A DNA stretch of 64,000 nucleotides from Formosa sp030427735 (lineage in GTDB: Bacteria > Bacteroidota > Bacteroidia > Flavobacteriales > Flavobacteriaceae), in assembly GCF_051200825.1 (NCBI RefSeq), contig NZ_CP195158.1, positions 2,232,001-2,296,000 of the forward strand, given 5' to 3'. The notes under the pieces were generated by a model. The model was not told where the DNA came from and ran no database searches. It worked only from the letters and a program-made list of their open reading frames with translations. Below, piece by piece: positions 17,791-27,333 of the stretch; within the stretch, counting starts at the first letter, position 1, and every line of letters begins with the position of its first letter. A program made the position numbers and the translations under genes.

Positions 17791-20700
17791 TTAGTTATTG
17801 TTTGCTTTTTTACTTTCCGGCGGACCAAAATAGGAGCCTTTCAAGGCAGAATCTTCCGTTTCAATAATGATTTTTTGAAGTATTAGTCCTTCATCGATTC
17901 GGTAATAATTTAAAGTGTGGTTACCACTTTTATCAATATCAAATTCTTTAGTAATCACCTTGATATTATCGGCTACATTTTGTTCCCACTGCTTAGGAAC
18001 TTTCCCGTTATAGTTGAAAATATTAGGATCTGAATCGTAGTTTATTTCAATTGGTTCTTCATCATTAAAAGACAAGCCAAACAACTTGCCCGATCTTGCA
18101 GCATAATTTATGGTTGGCGAAAAATACAGATGTACTTTTACTCTTCCTTCAGATTTCAGATTAATTGGATACGATAGTTTAGGTGATTTTTTTGATAATG
18201 AAACGCGACCTGCTTCCACTGGCAAAGACATAACAGCCGATCCTGTTTTCCCAAGATTAGGAATCACCTTCCATGAAAATTGCTTCGGTTCTGTTTTTTC
18301 TGTAAAGTTTTCGGCAGAAATACTAATGACCCCATTATTTTCTACAAAACCTTTTATTTCGGAAGTATTTAAATGATTAGCTTTTATTTTTACAGGTATT
18401 TTTTTACCTGCTCCAGAAATCACAACAGCTGTTTCGTGTGTTCCTAAAAGTATTTTTTTCCAATTTACATTGAAATAAATACGCTTTTGGGTTTTAATGT
18501 TTCCTTGTTTTTCTGAAATATGCAACCAGTTTTCATCGGATTCAATAATGAACTCAAAACTTGATTTCCCTCTGTTGAAAACATCTATATAATAAGTTTG
18601 ATTATTTAGATTATCAAATTCTGGTAACACCGCAATGTCTTTACTATTTGGCCACCAAGCTTCTGATTCAGCTAAGGAAATTCCCATATCCGCAGCATTT
18701 GGCAATGGAATGGTGGAAACTTCTGGTTTTATATTCTCATTCGGATCTTGCCACGTCGTATAGCCAATATGTGTTTGTGCCATCATGTGGTTCCACTTGC
18801 CATTAGCCAAAGTGTGATGATAATATTTGGTAAGACTTTCGTCCACCTGAAACATACTATCCACCTGTTTGGCGTAGAAATTTGTTGAAGCACGACCTTG
18901 ACTACTAAACAGTTTATTTTTAGCTGCAGACACATACATTTTATTCAAATTTGAAGTCGCTAAAATTGGATAAAGCACCAATTGATAATATGCATCTTGA
19001 TACTGTTCTGGCAAGGTTTCTTTAATTGCAACTGCCTTATTTTCCAATTCTTGATAATTAGAAACGATTGAATCTGCTTCGCTATAATGTTGCAAACTAA
19101 ATGTTGAAGCGTCTAGTAACTCTGGCTTTCTGACTGCAATATATTTGGTCGATTTACGTAAAAGATCGGCAATCGCTTTGGTTTGATGGTCTCCGAAAAC
19201 TTTTTTAACCCATAAATCATAATAATCGGTCAAATTATCCGGATGCCAGGCTTCTGGATCCCAAGCAAAATCTAGAAAAAACTCCGTTGGAAATTCCATT
19301 GGTTTTATATCTCCAACATTAACAATCCACACCTCATCTACCTCATGTTTATACGCCAAATGCATTTGCTCCCAAACACGTTCTATTTGTGTAGTATTAA
19401 TCCATTTATAACTTCTAGGGCCGCCAACATAATCGAAATGATAATAAATACCATAACCGCCTTGTCTTGGTTTGGCATTTAAACTTGGTAAGGTTCTCAA
19501 ATTTCCCCAATTATCATCGCACAGCAACAATGTTACATCATCTGGCACCCTCATCCCCTTTTCATAATAATCCTGAACTTCTTTATACAATGCCCAAATC
19601 TGAGGTGTTTCTTCTGCCGGTTTTCCTGTTACATTTTCTATAATGTCTCTTTGGGTTTTTACTATATTTTCTAAAAGTTCTATGGCTGTTCCCTCTGTCA
19701 TGGGTTCGTCGCCATCGCCTCGCATACCAATCGTTACCAAAGATTCTTTGGTTCCCATTCGTTGCATCCCTTTAGTCCAAAAATCGATTAAACCTTCTGG
19801 GTTGGTATTGAAATTCCAATCTCCAGATCCAAATTTTTCCCATTCGGCATGGGCTCGGGTTAACGGCTCGTGATGAGATGTCCCCATTACAATGCCGTAT
19901 TCATCGGCCAATTCGGCATTTTTTTCATCTTCAACATAAAACATGCGTCCCCACATGGCTGGCCACAGGTAATTACCTTTCAATCTTAATATCAGCTCAA
20001 AAACCTTTTCATAAAAATCTGAATTAAAAGCCCCATAATGTTCGGTTACCCATCCCGATAACGCAGGTGCTTCATCGTTTATAAAAATACCGCGGTACTT
20101 TATTTTCGGTTCGTTTTGGGTATGAATTCCAGGAAGTACATGCAGTTCGGTCTGTTGTACAGCAGGAACATCTGCCCAAAAATGCCACGGGCTCACCCCG
20201 ATTTGATAAGACAAATCGTAAATACCATAAATCGTTCCACGTTTATCACTACCCACAATAACTAAAGCTTTGTCAATTCCCGGTAAAGGATTGTTTACGG
20301 ATACGACAACAAACTTTTCACGTTTATCTTTTAACAGTGATTCTTCAATTTTTCCACTTTTTATGAGAGCTTCTATAAATTCACTTTTACCATAAGTTCC
20401 AACAATCACCAAGTTTTTAGAATTAGTATGCGTTTCATTTAAAATTGAAGGGGCTGCACCTGTAACTGTTTTTAAATCTGCTTTTAAATGATTGACCACT
20501 TTTAAAACTCCAGAATAGTCAGATTTACTAACTAAAATTGAGTTTACCTCGCCTTTTGTTGCCAAAGGATAGTTTGCAGCTGAAGCTTTGGAAACCACAT
20601 ACTGCTCTGGATTTGCTGCATAAAATTGGCAGGTAAACCCCACAAACACAATTAGTGCAACCAATAGATTTTTAATATGTAACTGCGTTGTCATTTTCAA
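17791..20700 (-). CDS. GH115 xylan alpha-1,2-glucuronidase
   Basis: A 969-residue secreted enzyme of normal GH115 length with an N-terminal signal peptide ending near FYAANPEQ. Family features include the mixed N-terminal domain, then GIFINDEAPALSGWV, YLWPAMWGRMFY, GTSHHEPLTRAH and GMRGDGDEPMTEG in the barrel, followed by helical and beta-sandwich C-terminal parts. GH115 enzymes remove (4-O-methyl)glucuronic acid from internal as well as terminal xylose units. It is encoded 6 bases after GH67, which acts only on the non-reducing end, so the pair covers both positions of the side chain. Confidence 0.96.
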   Translation of the reverse strand: MKMTTQLHIKNLLVALIVFVGFTCQFYAANPEQYVVSKASAANYPLATKGEVNSILVSKSDYSGVLKVVNHLKADLKTVTGAAPSILNETHTNSKNLVIVGTYGKSEFIEALIKSGKIEESLLKDKREKFVVVSVNNPLPGIDKALVIVGSDKRGTIYGIYDLSYQIGVSPWHFWADVPAVQQTELHVLPGIHTQNEPKIKYRGIFINDEAPALSGWVTEHYGAFNSDFYEKVFELILRLKGNYLWPAMWGRMFYVEDEKNAELADEYGIVMGTSHHEPLTRAHAEWEKFGSGDWNFNTNPEGLIDFWTKGMQRMGTKESLVTIGMRGDGDEPMTEGTAIELLENIVKTQRDIIENVTGKPAEETPQIWALYKEVQDYYEKGMRVPDDVTLLLCDDNWGNLRTLPSLNAKPRQGGYGIYYHFDYVGGPRSYKWINTTQIERVWEQMHLAYKHEVDEVWIVNVGDIKPMEFPTEFFLDFAWDPEAWHPDNLTDYYDLWVKKVFGDHQTKAIADLLRKSTKYIAVRKPELLDASTFSLQHYSEADSIVSNYQELENKAVAIKETLPEQYQDAYYQLVLYPILATSNLNKMYVSAAKNKLFSSQGRASTNFYAKQVDSMFQVDESLTKYYHHTLANGKWNHMMAQTHIGYTTWQDPNENIKPEVSTIPLPNAADMGISLAESEAWWPNSKDIAVLPEFDNLNNQTYYIDVFNRGKSSFEFIIESDENWLHISEKQGNIKTQKRIYFNVNWKKILLGTHETAVVISGAGKKIPVKIKANHLNTSEIKGFVENNGVISISAENFTEKTEPKQFSWKVIPNLGKTGSAVMSLPVEAGRVSLSKKSPKLSYPINLKSEGRVKVHLYFSPTINYAARSGKLFGLSFNDEEPIEINYDSDPNIFNYNGKVPKQWEQNVADNIKVITKEFDIDKSGNHTLNYYRIDEGLILQKIIIETEDSALKGSYFGPPESKKANNN

Positions 20701-20706
20701 AATTGG

Positions 20707-22854
20707 TTAGTTTCCTGGTGCGTAAGGGAATTTTAATGATTGATAGTATTCTAAGGTATGTGCAGGGCTTTCCACGCCTGCTGGCAAATCTTCACCAGAA
20801 AATTGTTGAAAGTAAAGTAAACAAGCATCTCGCCACCACTTCGCCTCGTTCAACTGGATTTTCAAAAACATACTAATCTCATGGTAACGTTCTGCATCTA
20901 CATAAGGCTTCATCTTACTCCAAGTCGCATTCATATCAGCAACCTGATTAACGCCTTCTTGGTATTTAAGCGCCATACCATCCCAAAGCGATTTTCCGTT
21001 TTTCAACTTATAATCCCAAGGAAGATGATGGAACCACAATAAATATTTTTCGGGACAAGTCTCGACATTGTCAAACACATTAGCGACTTCGCTTTTATAT
21101 TGCCCGGTAGCATGGCTTCCTGATTTAGAACGATCGAAACCAACACCCAACTTATCCGCTTTATGATAATACTTCGGGTTCCATTCTGGTCTCGACAAAT
21201 CGCTTACCCAAGGCCCTGGTCCGTAATGATGTCCCGTATCCATAATATGATGCAAACCTAGAGGCGTCATGTAATTCACAACCGCTTCTCTAGAGTCTAG
21301 CAGCATCTGTTCAACCGGATTTATAAAATTGGAGTTATTAGAAAATGTACATCTTAACCATTCATCTGCAATGGTTTTTGGTTCCAGATACGGATTCCAC
21401 GCCAAACGACCATAGCCATACCAATTGGCTTGCAACATGGTATTTCCTGTCCAATTTATATCGTTTCCAATATTTGCTACACCAGCTATACCCGTTAATT
21501 TTTTATTGCTCAAGGTGCCGTCTACAACTTTCGCTACGGTAGATCCTTTGCCTTTTTGCCAGGTATCTTCTTCTAAAACTTCTTTAAACAATTCTGGCAG
21601 AAAAACAGTGTGGGTACTAAAACCAAGGTACTCCTGAGTTATCTGAAACTCCATCATTAAAGGTGTTTTTGGCATCGCCCCAAACATAGGATGAAAGGGT
21701 TCTCTTGGTTGAAAATCTATCGCACCATTCTTCACTTGTACCAAAACATTGTCTTTAAATTGTCCGTCGTAAGGCACAAATTCATCATAGGCCTGCTTGG
21801 CTCTATCTTCTGGATCGTGTTCAGAATAAACAAATGCCCTCCACATGACAATACCGTTATAAGGTGCAACAACTTCTGCTAGCATATTAGCGCCATCAAC
21901 ATGATTTCGACCATAATTTTGCGGCCCCGGTTGCCCTTCGGAATTAGCCTTCACTAAAAAGCCTCCAAAATCTGGAATCGCTTTATAAATTTCAGCTGTC
22001 TTATCTTTCCACCATTGTATGACTTCTTTATCTAACGGATCTGCCGTTTTTAAGCCACCAAGTTCTATAGGTGCTGAAAATCGTGCGGTTAAATACACTT
22101 TAATGCCGTAAGGTCTAAACACATCTGCAAGGGCTTTCACTTTTTCTATATATGCTTCGGATAGGATATACGCGTTCGCATTTACATTGGTTAACACCGT
22201 TCCGTTAATACCTATAGAGGCATTGGCTCTCGCGTAATCGATATACCTTTTATCGATATACCCCGGTAGTCGGTGCCAATCCCAAATTGAAAAGCCTGCA
22301 TAACCGCGCTCGACCGTTCTATCTAAATTATCCCAGTGATTTAATACTCGAATATCGATTTTAGGAGAATCAACAATATTTAAATTTTCAATAGACTGAT
22401 TGGTTTGTAATAATCGTAAAAAATGATAAACACCGTATAAAACACCGACATCTGTTTTCCCTGTTATGACTATATTTTGATTCCCAGCAACCTGTACAGA
22501 TTTAATAACAAATCCTTCGCTGTTAATTTTGTTTAAATCGGATTGGAGTTTACTTTTCAACTGAGTGCTTAAAAAGCTTTCCGATCCAAAAACCAATGTT
22601 TTATTGTTTATTGTTTTAGAATGTTTCAAGGGCGTTCCTAACAATCCAGAAAACCCAAGATCCAATTCGTTCATAGCCATATTGATAGTTTCAGAATCTC
22701 CAAAAGCATGAATAGCTTTCAGATTAGACACATAATTTGCTCTGAGCGCTTCGTTTTCTACTAATTTATACTGCAACCACAGTTTATATCCATTATTGGC
22801 ACTGGTATTTATGCAAATACAAAACAAAACCAACAAAAAAACTTTTTTTAACAT
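20707..22854 (-). CDS. GH67 alpha-glucuronidase
   Basis: A 715-residue secreted enzyme with a short signal peptide (about residues 1-18). GH67 features include GYKLWLQY near the N terminus, HWDNLDRTVERGYAGFS, GFLVKANSEGQPGP, GPGPWV and YYHKAD. GH67 removes 4-O-methylglucuronic acid from the terminal xylose of xylo-oligosaccharides. It is the first gene of the leftward operon, divergent from the GH3 gene across a 175-base region that contains an operator-like site. A periplasmic location is likely. Confidence 0.96.
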   Translation of the reverse strand: MLKKVFLLVLFCICINTSANNGYKLWLQYKLVENEALRANYVSNLKAIHAFGDSETINMAMNELDLGFSGLLGTPLKHSKTINNKTLVFGSESFLSTQLKSKLQSDLNKINSEGFVIKSVQVAGNQNIVITGKTDVGVLYGVYHFLRLLQTNQSIENLNIVDSPKIDIRVLNHWDNLDRTVERGYAGFSIWDWHRLPGYIDKRYIDYARANASIGINGTVLTNVNANAYILSEAYIEKVKALADVFRPYGIKVYLTARFSAPIELGGLKTADPLDKEVIQWWKDKTAEIYKAIPDFGGFLVKANSEGQPGPQNYGRNHVDGANMLAEVVAPYNGIVMWRAFVYSEHDPEDRAKQAYDEFVPYDGQFKDNVLVQVKNGAIDFQPREPFHPMFGAMPKTPLMMEFQITQEYLGFSTHTVFLPELFKEVLEEDTWQKGKGSTVAKVVDGTLSNKKLTGIAGVANIGNDINWTGNTMLQANWYGYGRLAWNPYLEPKTIADEWLRCTFSNNSNFINPVEQMLLDSREAVVNYMTPLGLHHIMDTGHHYGPGPWVSDLSRPEWNPKYYHKADKLGVGFDRSKSGSHATGQYKSEVANVFDNVETCPEKYLLWFHHLPWDYKLKNGKSLWDGMALKYQEGVNQVADMNATWSKMKPYVDAERYHEISMFLKIQLNEAKWWRDACLLYFQQFSGEDLPAGVESPAHTLEYYQSLKFPYAPGN

Positions 22855-23029
22855 AAATTTCTAAATTACAAACGAGGTTTTTAAATTCACCAACACTATT
22901 AAATTCATAATATATTCACTTAATAATTGCGAAGATATCAAATTTATTATAAATTGCAACCGATTGTGTAAAATATTTGAAATTGTAAATTAACAATAAA
23001 TCGTACATAAAACTAACACTGCCTAACTA
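22855..23029. promoter_or_regulatory. Divergent promoter region of the GH67 operon and GH3 operon
   Basis: This very AT-rich 175-base region must hold both promoters, because the GH67 operon leaves leftward and the GH3-esterase operon rightward. One LacI-type operator copy (22954-22969) lies inside, so a single site could control both directions. A TTTG box at about 22975-22978 could be the upstream element for GH3, but the downstream element is only a partial match. Confidence 0.55.
22954..22969 (+). promoter_or_regulatory. LacI-type operator between GH67 and GH3
   Basis: The site ttgcaaccgattgtgt has the core CAACCGATTG at 22957-22966, exactly as at the susC and aldo/keto reductase sites. 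It lies about 60 bases before the GH3 start codon and 100 bases from the GH67 start codon. It has the central CG typical of LacI-family targets. Confidence 0.75.
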
Positions 23030-25303
23030 ATGAAAAAAGCTATAATATCTTTATTGTTGTCGAATCTGTTGTTGATTCTATTCGCCTCCTGTGAGAAATC
23101 TGAAGAAAAGAAACAAGAAACAGATAAAATAAACACATCACACACAATTACAGACCTACTTCCCTTCCAAAACATTGATTTATCACAGGCTCAAAGAATT
23201 CAAGATTTAATCTCGAGATTAACCATTGAAGAAAAAATTGACCAAATGATGAATGCAACCAATGGTGTTGAACGTTTACATATTCCACCTTATGATTATT
23301 GGAACGAGGCACTTCACGGTGTTGGTCGATCTAGCGTTGCCACCGTTTTTCCGCAAGCCATTGGCTTAGGCGCAACGTTTGATGCCGATTTAGCTTTTAG
23401 GGTTTCTAATGCCATTTCGGACGAAGCACGAGCCTTACACAATGCTGCTATAAAAAAGGGCTACTACAAACGCTATAGCGGACTAACATTTTGGACACCC
23501 AATGTGAATATTTTTAGAGATCCACGCTGGGGGCGAGGTCAAGAGACTTATGGTGAAGACCCTTACCTTACAAGTATTTTGGGTGCTTCATTTGTAAAAG
23601 GTTTACAAGGAGACCATCCCGAATACTTAAAAACAGCCGCCTGTGCCAAGCATTATGCCGTACATAGTGGTCCCGAAAAGCTAAGACACGAGTTTAATGC
23701 TACGGCTTCTCAAAAAGATTTATGGGAAACCTATCTTCCCGCATTCAAAGCCTTAGTCGATGCCCAAGTAGAATCTGTTATGTGTGCTTACAATAGCACC
23801 AATGGCGAACCATGTTGCGCTAACAACTATTTAATTTCGGATGTTTTACTGAACGATTGGAATTTCAAAGGTCATATTGTTACCGATTGCGGAGCTCTGG
23901 AAGATTTTTATAATCAACCAAATAATGGCGGGCATGGTATAGTTTCTACACCTGAAGCTGCTGCGGCTTTGGCCGTTAAATCGGGAGTGAGCTTAAATTG
24001 TGGAAGCACCTATCAATACTTAAAAGAAGCATTGGATCAAGGTTTACTTACTGAAGCCGACATCGATATACAGTTAGCAAAATTACTACGCACCCGATTT
24101 AAATTGGGCATGTTTAACCCAGCTGAAGCGAATCCATACAATGCTATTCCCATAGAAGTCGTTAACAGCAATGCACATAGATCACTAGCTAAAGAAGTAG
24201 CTCAAAAAAGCATCGTACTTTTAAAAAACAACGGCGTTTTACCACTTAAAAACGATTTATCTAAATATTTTATTACAGGCCCGAACGCTGCAAGTACCGA
24301 TATTTTGCTTGGCAATTATTATGGTGTTAATCCAAACCTAGTAACTATTTTAGAAGGCATCGCTCATGCTATAGATCCTGCAAGTCAGCTGCAATATCGT
24401 TTGGGTTGTATGTTGAACGAACCGTCTAAAAACCCAATAGACTGGGCCAGTGGCAACGCAGGAAACAGCGATGTTACCTTTGCTGTTTTAGGATTATCTA
24501 GCTTGTTAGAAGGTGAAGAAGGCGAATCTATTGCATCGGAAACTGCAGGCGACAGACTCGATTATAACCTGCCTAAAAGTCAAATGGACTATTTAAGAAA
24601 ATTGCGAATAGCCGCCGATAAAGATCCTGAAAATAAAAAACCAATTGTAGCTATTATTACGGGTGGTAGCCCGATGAATTTAGCTGAAGTCCACAAACTA
24701 GCAGATGCAGTGTTATTAGTTTGGTATCCTGGCGAAGAAGGCGGTACTGCGGTTGCCGATATTCTTTTTGGAAAGACCTCACCTTCAGGTAGACTACCTA
24801 TCACCTTCCCTAAATCTTTAGAGCAATTACCTGCTTACGACGATTATTCAATGCAAGGAAGAACATACAGGTACATGACGGAAGAGCCACTTTACCCTTT
24901 CGGATTCGGTTTAAGTTATACTGATTTTACGTATTCTGACATTGAAACAACTTCTAATACCATTTCAGAAACCGAAAATATTACAGTAAAAATAACACTA
25001 ACCAATACAGGACAGGTCGCTTCGGATGAAGTGACACAAGTGTATATTTCAGATTTAGAAGCTTCAATAAGTGTGCCCAATTACCAATTAATACGCACAC
25101 AAAGAGTGCATTTAAAACCTAATGAATCGACAAGCTTAACATTTGAATTAACGCCAAAAGATTTTGAAATGGTTCAGCTGGATGGTTCAAAAACCATTGA
25201 ACCTGGAGATTTTAAAATTTATATTGGTGGTTCTAGTCCAATTCAAAAAAGTATGGACCTTGGCGCCCCAGACATACAAACTACGCTAATTACTATAAAA
25301 TGA
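23030..25303 (+). CDS. GH3 beta-xylosidase, lipoprotein
   Basis: A 757-residue lipoprotein (Cys21 in LILFASC). The layout is the N-terminal barrel with NGVERLHIPPYDYWNEALHG and FWTPNVNIFRDPRWGRGQETYGEDP, the nucleophile Asp286 in IVTDCGA, the alpha/beta sandwich with SIVLLKNNGVLPL, and a C-terminal fibronectin III-like domain. The WNEALHGVGR sequence is typical of GH3 xylosidases and arabinofuranosidases. It should release xylose from non-reducing ends of oligomers in the periplasm. Its stop codon overlaps the possible start of the esterase gene (ATGA), so the two are cotranscribed. Confidence 0.94.
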   Translation: MKKAIISLLLSNLLLILFASCEKSEEKKQETDKINTSHTITDLLPFQNIDLSQAQRIQDLISRLTIEEKIDQMMNATNGVERLHIPPYDYWNEALHGVGRSSVATVFPQAIGLGATFDADLAFRVSNAISDEARALHNAAIKKGYYKRYSGLTFWTPNVNIFRDPRWGRGQETYGEDPYLTSILGASFVKGLQGDHPEYLKTAACAKHYAVHSGPEKLRHEFNATASQKDLWETYLPAFKALVDAQVESVMCAYNSTNGEPCCANNYLISDVLLNDWNFKGHIVTDCGALEDFYNQPNNGGHGIVSTPEAAAALAVKSGVSLNCGSTYQYLKEALDQGLLTEADIDIQLAKLLRTRFKLGMFNPAEANPYNAIPIEVVNSNAHRSLAKEVAQKSIVLLKNNGVLPLKNDLSKYFITGPNAASTDILLGNYYGVNPNLVTILEGIAHAIDPASQLQYRLGCMLNEPSKNPIDWASGNAGNSDVTFAVLGLSSLLEGEEGESIASETAGDRLDYNLPKSQMDYLRKLRIAADKDPENKKPIVAIITGGSPMNLAEVHKLADAVLLVWYPGEEGGTAVADILFGKTSPSGRLPITFPKSLEQLPAYDDYSMQGRTYRYMTEEPLYPFGFGLSYTDFTYSDIETTSNTISETENITVKITLTNTGQVASDEVTQVYISDLEASISVPNYQLIRTQRVHLKPNESTSLTFELTPKDFEMVQLDGSKTIEPGDFKIYIGGSSPIQKSMDLGAPDIQTTLITIK

Positions 25304-27270
25304 TTTTAAAAATGAAAAAACTTCAAGCTTACTTAGTTTTACTTATTCTTTTAATTACAACGCCTTCATTTTGTCAGGTTGTATTACCTAAAATAATTAG
25401 TGATGGTATGGTTTTACAACGGAATGAGGACATCAATATCTGGGGTTGGTCGGCTCCAAATGAAGCGATCAAAATAAATTTCAAAAACAAAACTTACAAA
25501 ACAAAAGCCAACGAAACTGGAAAATGGTTTGTTACTCTAAAGAAAATGAAGGCAGGAGGTCCATACAATATGGAAATCGCTGGAGAGAAAAATACTATTG
25601 CGATTAAGGACATTTTAGTTGGTGATGTATGGCTTTGTTCTGGGCAGTCCAATATGGTGCATCAACTCGATATTCATGATGTTACTTATGCCGACGTTAT
25701 CGAACATGCGAATACGCCTGATATTCGTCATTTCAAAATTCCTACGACCACGAGTTTAACAGGGTCAAAAAACGATTTGGAAGGCGGGTCTTGGCAAAAA
25801 GCCATCCCCAGCGAAATCCGATCCTTTTCGGCCGTTGCCTATTTTTTTGCAAAAAAAATTCATGATAAACACCACATTCCTATTGGTTTAATAAACGCTA
25901 GCGTTGGAGGCACCCCCATAGAAGCCTGGACGCCTGAAAGTGGTTTTAAACAATTTCCAGATATTTTAAAAATTATTACAGAAAACAAAGACAGCACGTT
26001 CGTTGAGGAACAAATGGCTTTTTTCAAATCTAAAAAACAGCCAATAGACTTATCTGTAGACAAAGGGCTAACAGCATCTAAACCTTGGTATGCAACTGAT
26101 TTCAACTCAAAAAACTGGAGAAATATCAATATCCCTGGCTATTGGGAAGATCAAGGTATTAGAGATTTAAACGGCATCGTTTGGTATCGAAAAACAATCA
26201 CTGTTCCCAAAACCATGACAGGCATCCCGTCAAAAATATTTCTTGGACGCATAGTCGATGCCGACGAATTGTATATTAACGGCGAAAAAGTTGCTAACAC
26301 AACCTATCAATATCCGCAAAGACGGTATCACTTAGCTGAAACAGTTTTAAAACCTGGTAAAAACACCATCGCCATTCGTGTCATTAATTATTCTGGCAAA
26401 GGCGGTTTTGTACCAGATAAACCATATTATTTAACTACAAAACAAGATACTTTAGATTTAAAAGGCTATTGGAATTATAAAGTCGGTGCTGTTTTTGAAA
26501 ATGATAAGGCCACTAACATTTCTGAAAAAGAAGCTGCCACATACCGAAATATCAACCCTCAAAACGAACCCACTAGCCTTTATAATGCCATGGTCGCACC
26601 AATTACAAACTACAATATAAAAGGTGCGCTTTGGTATCAAGGAGAGAGTAATTCGTGGCAACCCGAACACTATAAAGACTATCTTGTAAATCTCATTACG
26701 AACTGGCGAGCGGTGTTTAACAAACCTAAACTCCCCTTTATTTATGCGCAATTGCCCAATTTTATGGAGGTAAACTATTCGCCTTCCGAGAGTAGTTGGG
26801 CTATTTTAAGAAACAAACAATTGCAAGCACTAGAAACACCCAACACAGCAATGACCGTAAATATTGATTTAGGTGAATGGAACGACATTCATCCCGATAA
26901 CAAAAAAGATGTAGGCGAACGCATGGCGCTTGCTGGGTTGGCCTTAGCTTATCATGAAAATATGGTGTATTCAGGACCAATTTATAAAAATCATACCATT
27001 GAAGGCAACAAAGTAAACATCTTCTTTACGCACCTAGGAAGTGGCCTAAAAATAAAACAAGGTGATGCCTTACAAGAATTTGCAATCGCCGGAGCCGACA
27101 AAAAATATGTTTGGGCTCATGCTAAAATTGTAGATAATCACATTGTGGTTTGGAGTGATAAAATAGAAAACCCTAAATACATAAAATATGCTTGGGCAGA
27201 TAACCCCAACAACCCAAACTTGTATAATAAAGAAGATTTACCTGCTTCGCCTTTTAAAATTGAATTGTAA
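25300..27270 (+). CDS. SGNH acetylesterase (sialate O-acetylesterase-like) with inserted jelly-roll domain
   Basis: A 656-residue secreted esterase. The listed start overlaps the GH3 stop; an ATG at 25312 (MKKLQAYLVLL) gives a more normal signal peptide and may be the real start. The block I serine is in WLCSGQSNM (about residue 108), and the C-terminal Asp-His pair is in NDIHPDNKKD. Residues about 260-360 form a GH2-like jelly roll (WRNINIPGYWED, IVWYRKTITVP, INGEKV) inserted in the hydrolase domain, as in carbohydrate esterases of the CE20 type. Placed after GH3 in a xylan locus, it most likely removes acetyl groups from xylo-oligosaccharides; the similarity to sialate esterase is structural. 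Confidence 0.85.
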   Translation: MILKMKKLQAYLVLLILLITTPSFCQVVLPKIISDGMVLQRNEDINIWGWSAPNEAIKINFKNKTYKTKANETGKWFVTLKKMKAGGPYNMEIAGEKNTIAIKDILVGDVWLCSGQSNMVHQLDIHDVTYADVIEHANTPDIRHFKIPTTTSLTGSKNDLEGGSWQKAIPSEIRSFSAVAYFFAKKIHDKHHIPIGLINASVGGTPIEAWTPESGFKQFPDILKIITENKDSTFVEEQMAFFKSKKQPIDLSVDKGLTASKPWYATDFNSKNWRNINIPGYWEDQGIRDLNGIVWYRKTITVPKTMTGIPSKIFLGRIVDADELYINGEKVANTTYQYPQRRYHLAETVLKPGKNTIAIRVINYSGKGGFVPDKPYYLTTKQDTLDLKGYWNYKVGAVFENDKATNISEKEAATYRNINPQNEPTSLYNAMVAPITNYNIKGALWYQGESNSWQPEHYKDYLVNLITNWRAVFNKPKLPFIYAQLPNFMEVNYSPSESSWAILRNKQLQALETPNTAMTVNIDLGEWNDIHPDNKKDVGERMALAGLALAYHENMVYSGPIYKNHTIEGNKVNIFFTHLGSGLKIKQGDALQEFAIAGADKKYVWAHAKIVDNHIVVWSDKIENPKYIKYAWADNPNNPNLYNKEDLPASPFKIEL

Positions 27271-27278
27271 TAAGACTA

Positions 27279-27310
27279 ACCTGTTATTTATCAAGCTATA
27301 AAAAGCAGGT
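27279..27310. terminator. Imperfect hairpin between convergent esterase and LacI genes
   Basis: Arms acctg and caggt extend through AT pairs and one mismatch to a loop caagct. It lies in the 63-base gap between two converging genes, where a shared terminator is expected. The T-tracts on either side are poor. Confidence 0.35.
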
Positions 27311-27333
27311 CTAAAAATTATATCGAAAGAAAA

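Noticed and set aside
23029..23030. Possible Bacteroidota promoter boxes (TTTG and TAnnTTTG) in the divergent GH67-GH3 region
   Set aside because: Only the TTTG box is present; the downstream box has at least two mismatches, so no separate promoter feature was claimed.
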